64,000 nt of DNA, taken from Caulobacter sp. FWC2. GTDB taxonomy: Bacteria > Pseudomonadota > Alphaproteobacteria > Caulobacterales > Caulobacteraceae. The stretch is taken from the NCBI RefSeq assembly GCF_002742625.1, contig NZ_PEBF01000001.1:3658001-3722000 (forward strand), in the 5' to 3' direction. The translations under genes and the position numbers were made by a program. The notes beneath the pieces are model-generated. The model was not told where the DNA came from. It was given only the letters and a program-made list of their open reading frames with translations, and did not search any database. The first letter of the stretch is position 1; each line of letters begins with the position of its first letter. Below are positions 52,472 to 60,357 of this stretch, in pieces.

Positions 52472-53503
52472 TTGGCTAGAAGCACTGAGGGCGCCCGCGG
52501 CCCAACGATCGTCGATGTCGCGGCCGCCGCCGGTGTTTCCCCGATGACCGTGTCGCGCGTGATCAATGCCCGCCCCGGCGTCGGCCCCGACACCCGTCTC
52601 GCCGTCACAGAGGCGATCCAACGCCTGGGCTATACTCCCAACGTCGCCGCCCGCAGCCTCGTGACATCGGCGGAACTGCGGATCGGCGTGATCTATTCCA
52701 ACCCCAGCGCCGCTTTCATGAGTGAGTTCCTGACCGGGGTCTATGAAGAGGCCTCCACGCGCGGGGCCCGCCTGATCCTGCTCAAGGGCGGCGAAGGCGG
52801 ACGCCCGCCGCAGGACGCCGAACTCAAGAACCTGATCGCCGCCGGCGTCCGCGGCGTGATCCTGGCCCCTCCCCTGGGCGAATCGCCCACGGTCCTGCAG
52901 GTGCTGCGCAAGGCGCGCCTGCCGCTGGCGGCGGTCGGCGCCTACAGCGTGGCGGGCGCCATCTGCGTGCGCATCGACGACCGGCGCGCGGCCTACGAGA
53001 TGACGCGAGACCTGATCGCCGAGGGCCATCGTCGCCTGGGCTTCATCGTCGGCAATCCGGACCAGGCGGCCAGCGCCGAGCGGCTGGCGGGCTTCTATGC
53101 GGCCGTCCGCGAGGCCGACGACGTGCAGACGGTGATCGCCCAGGGCGATTTCAGCTTCACCTCAGGCCTCGCGGCGGCCGAGCTCCTTCTCGACTCCTTG
53201 CCGGCCCCGACGGCGATCTTCGCCAGCAACGACGATATGGCCGCAGCCGTGGTCTCGGTCGCGCACCGCCGCCACCTCGACGTGCCCGGCGAACTCACAG
53301 TCGCCGGGTTCGACGACACCGCCGCGGCCGTTACCCTTTGGCCGCCGCTGACCACGGTGCGTCAGCCCGTTCGCAAGCTGGCCGCCGAGGCGCTCGGCCT
53401 GCTGGCGGCGCAGATCTCCGGGGCCGAGGCCCATCTGAACGACCACCGCGATCGGGTGCTCGATCACCAGGTCGTTCGCCGGCTGTCTACCTCGCCGCCC
53501 TGA
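52472..53503 (+). CDS. LacI family transcriptional regulator
   Basis: A 343-residue regulator. HTH with hinge: TIVDVAAAAGVSPMTVSRVINARPGVGPDTRLAVTEAIQRLGYTPNVAARSL (about 12-62), then the periplasmic-binding-type sugar-sensing domain (LRIGVIYSNPSAAFMSEFLTGVYEEA, IFASNDDMAAAVVSVAHRR, VAGFDDTAAAVTLWPPLTTVRQPV). The start is TTG at 52472 with a weak GGCGGGA. Neighbours (transporter/xylosidase fusion, TonB receptor, glycosidases) and dyad operators GATAACGTTATC / GATAACGTTACC between 54.7 and 54.9 kb suggest it represses the locus until a plant-wall sugar binds. Confidence 0.92.
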   Translation: MARSTEGARGPTIVDVAAAAGVSPMTVSRVINARPGVGPDTRLAVTEAIQRLGYTPNVAARSLVTSAELRIGVIYSNPSAAFMSEFLTGVYEEASTRGARLILLKGGEGGRPPQDAELKNLIAAGVRGVILAPPLGESPTVLQVLRKARLPLAAVGAYSVAGAICVRIDDRRAAYEMTRDLIAEGHRRLGFIVGNPDQAASAERLAGFYAAVREADDVQTVIAQGDFSFTSGLAAAELLLDSLPAPTAIFASNDDMAAAVVSVAHRRHLDVPGELTVAGFDDTAAAVTLWPPLTTVRQPVRKLAAEALGLLAAQISGAEAHLNDHRDRVLDHQVVRRLSTSPP

Positions 53504-53504
53504 G

Positions 53505-54644
53505 CTAATCGTCCCCCCGACCTTCGTAGCGGAAGAAGGCGAAGTCGGCGGGCGTCGCCCTCCCCGACATGTCCTGGCAGGCCATACCCACAAAGGTCCC
53601 CGTGAAATTGGGCAGGCCGGGCAAGGACGCCTCGTCGGACAGGATGCTGGCGTCGAGTTCATCGGGCAGGTCGCGCCAGTCGTTTTCTCGATCGCCGCGC
53701 CAGGCGAACCGAAGCTGTTCCAGGTCTACCTCCACACGCAGGTCGATCGGTCCTTCGGGCAGGCTCTCGACCAGAACCTGGAGGGTGCAGCCGCCCGCGT
53801 CCGGCGAGGCGGTCATAAGTTGCAGCTGACGTTCGCTCCCCTCGCGGCTCACGTGGAGATAGTGGAACTTGGTGCTGTTGTAGTAGCAGACCAGCCCGGC
53901 CGCCTGCTGGAAGTCGACCGGGGCGAACTCGAGCCGCGTGGTGGCCGTGAACCGCAGATCCTCCTGGCGCCGGGCCACCAGCGCCTGGCGGAAGGGGCTG
54001 CCGATGGTCTCGCGTCCGTAGAGGCGCAGATATCCGGGCCGCGCCGCCAGACTGAAGAGCTCGTCAGGATAGGGCGTGCGCAGCCACTGAAATTCTGTCG
54101 GCAATGCGTCGACCGCAAAGCCGCCGTCCCACGCTTGTTGCGGCCAAGGCGCGGGCGGGAGACCAGGAGCAGCGGGCGCGGGATCCAGCGCGCCGCCGAC
54201 CGTTAGACTTCTGAGCCAGCCATCCTCGCACCACCGCATCGGCTGCAGGGCCGTCTCGCGGCCCAGGACGCATCGCTGCCGGCCCGGCAGGGGCCTGCCG
54301 CACAGATAGGCCATCCAGGGCGTCTGGGCGGAGCCTTCGGTGAGGCCAAGGGCCAGGCGCAGCCCGGCGAAGGGGACCCAGCCTTGGGCGAAGATGTGGG
54401 CCATGGTGATCAGGGACCACAGGATAGCGCAGAGGGCGAAGCCGAGACGCAGCCCGACGCCGTCGAGGAAGTAGCCCACGAGCGGCTGGAACATCACGCC
54501 CAACTGGAAGGCGCTGGTGATCCACGAATACTGCTCGCTGGAGATCGACTGCTCGCTGAGCACCATCGGCGCGGCTACGCCCGGCACCGATCGCGACAGG
54601 TAGTTCAGCACCATCGCCAGGACGAACAGGCCCAGAATGGTCAT
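53505..54644 (-). pseudogene. In-frame deletion fusion: MFS sugar-acid transporter N-terminus joined to GH43 xylosidase C-terminus
   Basis: One open frame of 379 codons joins parts of two unrelated families. Residues 1 to about 105 are the start of a hexuronate/galactonate-type MFS permease (NYLSRSVPGVAAPMVL, SWITSAFQLGV, GLRLALGLTEGSA): only the first three or so membrane helices. From about residue 108 the sequence is the end of a GH43 beta-xylosidase (WMAYLCGRPLPG, LGRETALQPMRWCEDGWLR) and its ConA-like domain (PGYLRLYGRE, AGLVCYYNSTKFHYLHVS, LDASILSDEA, FVGMACQDMSG). The catalytic Asp and Glu residues are missing. The join lies near 54320-54335. Most likely a deletion fused two genes of one operon; a working chimera is improbable. 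Convergent with the LacI gene, 1 nt apart. Confidence 0.85.
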
Positions 54645-54714
54645 CGGATGTAGGCGAAACGCGGACGTCGAAGCGCTCGATCGTCCTTCTGATCTGCTGG
54701 CACGCCCCCTCCTT

Positions 54715-54728
54715 CGATAACGTTATCA
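54715..54728. promoter_or_regulatory. LacI-type operator before the fusion gene
   Basis: CGATAACGTTATCA containing the perfect 12-bp palindrome GATAACGTTATC, 71 bp before the minus-strand start at 54644. Confidence 0.65.
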
Positions 54729-54877
54729 TTCTCGATCAGCGAGAGCGCCGACCGGCTTTTTCGAGGCCTGGCGCGGTTTCAGCCGCCAGTCCACAACCGA
54801 ATAGCGAACCAGAATGATCGCTTCAATGATAATATGTCGGAGTATTGACATCCGGGCGGCGACCATACCAAGATCGA

Positions 54878-54891
54878 TGATAACGTTACCA
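54878..54891. promoter_or_regulatory. LacI-type operator before the third TonB receptor
   Basis: TGATAACGTTACCA, 12 of 14 identical to the site at 54715-54728 and nearly palindromic. It is 67 bp before the receptor start; TTGACA at 54845-54850 may be its -35, which would place the operator near the transcription start. Confidence 0.65.
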
Positions 54892-54958
54892 TGGCGGTTG
54901 GCCATGGCGACGATCAATCACGCAGAGCCGGTGAGCCTGCGGATAGGGAGGGATGAGA

Positions 54959-57955
54959 ATGAACGCCAATGGCATGACGTCCTCTGAGGGCGGCGGCGCG
55001 CACAGCCGCGTCCAGATCGAGGCTCGGAACAACACCGCACAGATTCGGACCCGCATTCTGCGGTCGGCCAGCGCCGGCGCGATGACCGCGGCCCTGTTCG
55101 CCGCCGCGCCCGCCCTGGCCCAAACGGCTTCGGCGCCGGCCAACGACTCGGCCACGGTCACCGAGGTTGTCGTCACAGGCACGCGCATTCAGACCACGGG
55201 CTTCACGGCGCCCACCCCGACCTCGGTGATCGGTGAAGCCCAGATCCAGAACAACGCCCAGCCGAACGTCTTCGCCACCATCGTCCAACTGCCGTCGCTG
55301 CAGGGCTCGAGCGGTTCGGCGACCAACACCTTCAGCACGTCCAGCGGCCAGCAAGGCCTGAGCTCGTTCTCGCTGCGCGGCCTGGGTACGATCCGCACCC
55401 TGACCCTGCTGGACGGCCAGCGCGTGGTCGGGGCCTACTATACGGGCGTCACCGACGTCAGCCTGTTCCCGCAACTGCTGATCCAGCGCGTCGATGTCGT
55501 GAACGGCGGCGCCTCGGCCTCCTATGGCTCGGACGCGGTGGGCGGCGTCGTCAACTTCATCACCGACACCCGCTTCGAGGGCCTGAAGGGCAACGTCCAG
55601 GCCGGCATCTCGAAGTACAACGACAACGAACAGGGCCTGGTGCAACTGGCCGGCGGCCGCAGCTTCGCGGGCGACCGCATACACGTGGTCGGCAGCGTGG
55701 AGTGGGCTAAGGAAAACGGCGTCGGTCCGGGCGATTTCGGCCTGGATCTGGCCGGTGATCGCCACTGGTTCACCCAGACGACGATGATCAACCGCAACGT
55801 CACCAACGACGGTTCGCCGCAGTACCTGATGCGCGACAACGCCCAGCCCTACGCCTACACCAAGTACGGCCTGATCACGGCCGGTCCGCTGCAGGGCATC
55901 GCCTTCGACCAGAGCGGCAACCCGTTCCAGTTCCAGTATGGTTCGGGCGGCGTGCCCTCGAAGACGGCGGGCGGCGCGGTCACCGGTTGCTTCCCGGGCT
56001 TCTGTGTCGGCGGCGACCTGTCGGGCAATGTCGACAGCGGCCGCACGTTGCAGTCCAAGATCGAGCGCAAGGTGGCCTACGGGCGTATCGGCTATGACTT
56101 CGCCGAGAACAACGAGGCCTATGTCTCGTTCAACCTGGGCCAGGTCAAGACCAGCAACCAGCCCGTCAACGGCATGAACAAGACGGGCCTGACGTTGCAA
56201 TGCGCCAACCCGTTCGTGCCGGCCTCCGTCCAGGCCGCTTGCGCGACAGCGGGTATCACCAGCTTCCAGTACGGCGTCAGCAACGCCGTGCTGCCCAACA
56301 CCGAGGTTCACACCGATCGTCGCCAGTACCGGGTTGTCGCCGGCCTGAAAGGCAAGTTCGCGGCGGTCGGCTCCGACTGGACCTACGACGCCTACTACGA
56401 GCATGGCGTCAACAAGACCGCCATCGACGTCGACCACATCCTGCTGACGCCGCGTTTCAACCAGGCGATCCAGGCCATCACGCTGAACGGCGCGATCGTA
56501 TGCGCCGACCCGGTCGCGCGCGCCAGCGGCTGCCAGCCGCTCAACATCTTCGGCGGCAAGGCCCCGTCGGCCGCGGCCCTGGAATATGTCCAGCCCGCCG
56601 CCGGCCCGTTCCAGCGCCTGCGCATGACCCAGGACGTCGCCAGCCTGAACTTCTCGGGCGCGCCGATCGACCTGTGGGCCGGTCCGCTGTCGGTGGCTTT
56701 CGGCGCCGAATATCGCCGGGAATTCTATACCGTCCGCGCCGACCCGTACGGCGCCGGCGTCGCTGACCGCAGCCCCAACGACGCTTCCTATCCCGCCGAT
56801 CCGCTCCTCGCCTCGGTGGGCAACAACTGGCACGCCGGCAACTACAAGAACGGCAACGGCGTCTACAACGTCAAGGAAGCCTTCCTGGAGGCCGACCTGC
56901 CGCTGTTCAACAACGAGACCATCGGCCGCGCCAACTTCAACGCCGCGGCGCGGGTGACCGACTACAGCACCTCAGGCACGATCTGGACCTGGAAGGCGGG
57001 CGGCACCTGGGACACGCCGATAGAGGGCCTGCGCTTCCGCGGCGTGACCTCGCGGGACGTGCGCGCGCCCAACCTCTCGGAGTTGTTCGCCGCGCCCGTC
57101 ACCACGACGCTGCCGAACTTCTTCGATCCGGTGAACAACCGGAACGTGGTGGCGATCCAGAACGCCGTCGGCAACCCGAACCTGACGCCGGAAATCGCGC
57201 GCAACTCGCAGATCGGCGTGGTCCTGGCCAATCCGTCCTGGCTGCCCGGCTTCAGCGCGTCGTTCGACTATTACAAGATCAAGGTTGACGACGTCGTCTC
57301 CAGCCTGGGGGCGGCCCAGATCGTCGACTACTGCTACCGCAACATCCTGCCGCAGACCTGCGGGGCCTATAACCTCAACAACACCAGCGGCCCGAACTAT
57401 ATCAACGTCCAGTCCTTCAACCTGGCGTCGATCAAGACCAGCGGCTTCGACATCGAGGCCAGCTATCGCTGGCGGCAGCCGCTGGGCCTCTCGGGCAACT
57501 TCACCCTGCGAGCCCTGGCCACCCACATCCGCGACTTCTGGACCGACACGGGCCTGCCCGGCACGGTGCCGGTCGACTCCGCGGGCGTGAACCAGGGCAA
57601 CACCCCCAACTGGAAGTGGCTGGCGATCCAGAGCTATGAGACCGACCGCTTCTCCCTGACGCTGCAGGAGCGTTGGTTCACCGACGGCAACTACGGCAAC
57701 CAGTACGTCGTCTGCGCCCCGGGAACCTGCCCGGTCTCGACGGCCAACGCCCCGACGATCGACAAGAACTTCATGCCAGGCGCCTTCTACATGGACGTCG
57801 GCGGCACCTACAACATCCGCAAGGACGTGAGCGCCTACTTCAAGGTCGACAACCTGTTCGACCGCGATCCGGCCAAGTCGCCGAACTACGCAAACCCGGC
57901 GCTGTACGACATCGTCGGCCGGATGTACCGCGCCGGCGTGCGCTTCCGCTTCTAA
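54959..57955 (+). CDS. TonB-dependent receptor of the polysaccharide locus
   Basis: A 998-residue outer-membrane receptor. ATG 54959 is preferred over ATG 54953 because the GGGAGG lies only 1-2 nt before the latter. An unusually long leader (about 34 residues) precedes the hydrophobic signal (AGAMTAALFAAAPALAQ). TonB box TEVVVTGTR (about 68-76); plug with SSFSLRGLGTIRTLTLLDGQRVVGAYYTGVTD and GGASASYGSDAVGGVVNFITDTRFEG; the barrel ends GVRFRF. The plug type differs from the other two receptors of the window. It is flanked by LacI-type operators and glycosidase genes, so a plant-wall oligosaccharide is the likely ligand. Confidence 0.93.
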   Translation: MNANGMTSSEGGGAHSRVQIEARNNTAQIRTRILRSASAGAMTAALFAAAPALAQTASAPANDSATVTEVVVTGTRIQTTGFTAPTPTSVIGEAQIQNNAQPNVFATIVQLPSLQGSSGSATNTFSTSSGQQGLSSFSLRGLGTIRTLTLLDGQRVVGAYYTGVTDVSLFPQLLIQRVDVVNGGASASYGSDAVGGVVNFITDTRFEGLKGNVQAGISKYNDNEQGLVQLAGGRSFAGDRIHVVGSVEWAKENGVGPGDFGLDLAGDRHWFTQTTMINRNVTNDGSPQYLMRDNAQPYAYTKYGLITAGPLQGIAFDQSGNPFQFQYGSGGVPSKTAGGAVTGCFPGFCVGGDLSGNVDSGRTLQSKIERKVAYGRIGYDFAENNEAYVSFNLGQVKTSNQPVNGMNKTGLTLQCANPFVPASVQAACATAGITSFQYGVSNAVLPNTEVHTDRRQYRVVAGLKGKFAAVGSDWTYDAYYEHGVNKTAIDVDHILLTPRFNQAIQAITLNGAIVCADPVARASGCQPLNIFGGKAPSAAALEYVQPAAGPFQRLRMTQDVASLNFSGAPIDLWAGPLSVAFGAEYRREFYTVRADPYGAGVADRSPNDASYPADPLLASVGNNWHAGNYKNGNGVYNVKEAFLEADLPLFNNETIGRANFNAAARVTDYSTSGTIWTWKAGGTWDTPIEGLRFRGVTSRDVRAPNLSELFAAPVTTTLPNFFDPVNNRNVVAIQNAVGNPNLTPEIARNSQIGVVLANPSWLPGFSASFDYYKIKVDDVVSSLGAAQIVDYCYRNILPQTCGAYNLNNTSGPNYINVQSFNLASIKTSGFDIEASYRWRQPLGLSGNFTLRALATHIRDFWTDTGLPGTVPVDSAGVNQGNTPNWKWLAIQSYETDRFSLTLQERWFTDGNYGNQYVVCAPGTCPVSTANAPTIDKNFMPGAFYMDVGGTYNIRKDVSAYFKVDNLFDRDPAKSPNYANPALYDIVGRMYRAGVRFRF

Positions 57956-57977
57956 CCGAGATTCCCCCTCGATCACT

Positions 57978-58011
57978 GAGGCCAGGCGTCCAGCGCCTGG
58001 CCTCTTTTTTT
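57978..58011 (+). terminator. Intrinsic terminator of the third TonB receptor gene
   Basis: Perfect 11-bp arms GAGGCCAGGCG / CGCCTGGCCTC, 5-nt loop, followed by seven T. ATTCCCCCTC (57961-57970) lies just upstream of the stem. The converging GH127 gene stops at 58015. Confidence 0.92.
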
Positions 58012-58014
58012 GGT

Positions 58015-60357
58015 TTAGGCGTCTCGCCGCGGCGCCGCGATCAGTTCGAGTCCATAGAGGACACTCGTCCCCTTGCGACCGATCAGCCTGACCTTCGAGC
58101 GCTTCTGGTCGCTCGGCGGCAAGGGATAGTCGACGGTGACCCAGTCGTTGCGCTTGGGTCCGGACCGACGCTCTACGGCGACTTGCTGTCCGTCGAACTC
58201 GATCGCCATCTCGCGGTCGGCGTCATTGCCCCAATAGGTCGCGCGCAGGAACGCGGCGCCGGGCCGACGGGCCATCGTGAACGACACCTCCGCGCCCTCG
58301 GGGATCGACCGGCTGTGGCGGCCATAGAAGGTCCCCGGCTGTCCGGCTGTCGCCGTCAGCCCGTGATCGCGCTCGGGCTGCATCTCGCCGATGTGGAAGA
58401 CGTCGATCCTCCGCCGCGCCAGATCGGCTCGCTGGGCTTCGGACGCCAGATAGTCCCGGCGCTGAGCCTTCCAGTCCGCCGGCGTGAAGGTCTGGAAGTA
58501 GACCGCCGTGCGCCGGTCATAGAGCGCATTGAACGGCCGCAGGGTTTGGCTCTGCCCCAAGACATCGACCGTGGCGTAGCGATGAGCCCCGCCGCCGGGG
58601 ACGAGCGTGTCGGTCGGCGCGGCCCTGGCCAGCAGCGCCGGCGCGGGGCCGTCGAACGCCTTGTCCGCAGGTCCGAGATCTGCCGCCAGGACCAAAGGTC
58701 CGCTGAGGAAGGCGTAGGTGGCCGGCGCGCCCTTGAGCGGCTCGGCGCGCAAGGTCATCGGCAAGGTCACGGTGATCGTGTCCCCTGCCCGCCACGCGCG
58801 CGTCACGCGCCAGTAGTTGTCCGAGACCGGCGCGGCGATCGTTTTGCCGTTGAGCGTGATCCGCGCGCCCAGCGCCCAGCCGGGTCGGCGAATGGCCAGG
58901 GTCGTGGCTGTCGCCGAAGGACGGGCCACCCGAAGCACGACCTCGCCCTGCTCGGGATAGCGGGTCCGCAGTTCCAGCTTGGCGTCGCCGGGAAGATCCA
59001 GCGTCGAGGGCGTGAAGAGGTTGACGTAGATCGCGTCCGGTCCGTGCCAGAAGATGCTGTCGGCGTGCTTGGCGTGGCTCTCCATGCCCGACCCCACGCA
59101 ACACCAGAAGCTGTCTTCCGGCGTGGAATAGTCGCGCTTGGCGCCCGCCTGAAGCGGCATGAAATAGACGAACTGACCGGTGTCGGGACGCTGATGCGCC
59201 AGGATGTGATTGAGCTGCGCCCGCTCGTAATAGTCGAACAAGGCGCCGTCCGGCTTCCAGGCGTAGAGATGCCGCGTCAGCTTCAGCATGTTGTAGGTGT
59301 TGCACGCCTCGCACGTGCCCGTCGTCAGCGTGCCGCCCAGTTGGTCGGCCGGACCGAAGTGCTCGCGTTCGGAATTGCCCCCCAGCACATAGCTGTGGTG
59401 GTCGACGACCGTCTGGTGAGAGAACGCGGCCGCCTCGCCATGATCGGCCTGGCCACTGGTCTCGTAGAAGCGCGCCAGGCCGACGGCCTTGGGAATCTGG
59501 GTGTTGGCGTGAAGCCCCGCCAGGGCGTCGCGACGGGCCAGGAGAGGGTCGACGAAAGCGCGGTGGCGCAACCGCTCGGCGGTGTGTAGCCAGCGGGCGT
59601 CGCCCGTAATGGCGTACAGCTCGGCATAGGATTCCAGGATACCGCCGTGCTCGACGGAGAGGACCTTCTGGACCTGTTCCTCCGAGAGGGGCGCCAGGAC
59701 GCCGGCCAGATAGTCGGCCAGGCCCAGGGCGATCGGCAGCGCTCTCGCATTGTGGGCCAGCAGGTGCGCGTCGATCACCCCCGCCAGCACCTTGTGGTAC
59801 GCGTAGATCGGCACCCAGCCGCCGTTCAGCGTCCAGGTGACCTCGATCTGGCCGCGCCGGACTTCCTCGAAGATGACCTTTCCGGGAACCTCCTTGCCGC
59901 CCCGGTCGGCGGTCGTGCCGCCGGCATAGCCGTCACCCTCGGCGGCCTGGATCTTGGCCATCTCCGCGAGCGTGTGGTCGAGGACGGCCGCGACGGCCGG
60001 ATCGCCGGTGTTGGCCACCGTCAGGCTGCAGGCCGACAGCCAATGCCCCACGGAGTGACCGGCGATGCTTTCGCTTTCCCATCCGCCATAGCGCGGCTTG
60101 TTAGCCGGCAGGCCCGCCGACCAATAGAAGTTGTGCAGCAGCCGCTCGGGGTCCAGCGAGAGCAGGTAGCGACGGTTGGCCGCCATGGCGTCGGCGAACG
60201 GCGACGGCTCCAGCGTCACGTAGCGGGCCGGGATCGGCTCGACCTTGCGCAACGACGTGGGCGTTTGGGCAGAAGCCTTGGCGGCGAACGTGACGGTCAG
60301 GCAGGCGCCGGCCAGGAGCACCGAACGCCGGCTTTGGGTGAGAGCTTGGCCGCTCAT
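58015..60357 (-). CDS. GH127 family beta-L-arabinofuranosidase-like enzyme, Tat-exported
   Basis: A 780-residue glycosidase. The N-terminus QSRRSVLLAGACLTVTFAA is a Tat signal, fitting export of a folded zinc enzyme. The (alpha/alpha)6 barrel carries GGWESESIAGHSVGHWLSA, and the zinc/nucleophile set Glu350 and Cys352 (TCEACNTYNMLKL) and Cys419-Cys420 (SFWCCVGSGME), equivalent to HypBA1 Glu338, Cys340, Cys417 and Cys418. C-terminal beta domains follow. GH127 enzymes remove beta-L-arabinofuranose from arabino-oligosaccharides of hydroxyproline-rich proteins or pectin side chains. Its ATG overlaps the GH95 stop (ATGA). Confidence 0.93.
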   Translation of the reverse strand: MSGQALTQSRRSVLLAGACLTVTFAAKASAQTPTSLRKVEPIPARYVTLEPSPFADAMAANRRYLLSLDPERLLHNFYWSAGLPANKPRYGGWESESIAGHSVGHWLSACSLTVANTGDPAVAAVLDHTLAEMAKIQAAEGDGYAGGTTADRGGKEVPGKVIFEEVRRGQIEVTWTLNGGWVPIYAYHKVLAGVIDAHLLAHNARALPIALGLADYLAGVLAPLSEEQVQKVLSVEHGGILESYAELYAITGDARWLHTAERLRHRAFVDPLLARRDALAGLHANTQIPKAVGLARFYETSGQADHGEAAAFSHQTVVDHHSYVLGGNSEREHFGPADQLGGTLTTGTCEACNTYNMLKLTRHLYAWKPDGALFDYYERAQLNHILAHQRPDTGQFVYFMPLQAGAKRDYSTPEDSFWCCVGSGMESHAKHADSIFWHGPDAIYVNLFTPSTLDLPGDAKLELRTRYPEQGEVVLRVARPSATATTLAIRRPGWALGARITLNGKTIAAPVSDNYWRVTRAWRAGDTITVTLPMTLRAEPLKGAPATYAFLSGPLVLAADLGPADKAFDGPAPALLARAAPTDTLVPGGGAHRYATVDVLGQSQTLRPFNALYDRRTAVYFQTFTPADWKAQRRDYLASEAQRADLARRRIDVFHIGEMQPERDHGLTATAGQPGTFYGRHSRSIPEGAEVSFTMARRPGAAFLRATYWGNDADREMAIEFDGQQVAVERRSGPKRNDWVTVDYPLPPSDQKRSKVRLIGRKGTSVLYGLELIAAPRRDA

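Noticed and set aside
52271..53029. 252-codon minus-strand frame over the LacI gene
   Set aside because: Antisense to a complete LacI regulator; no domain seen.
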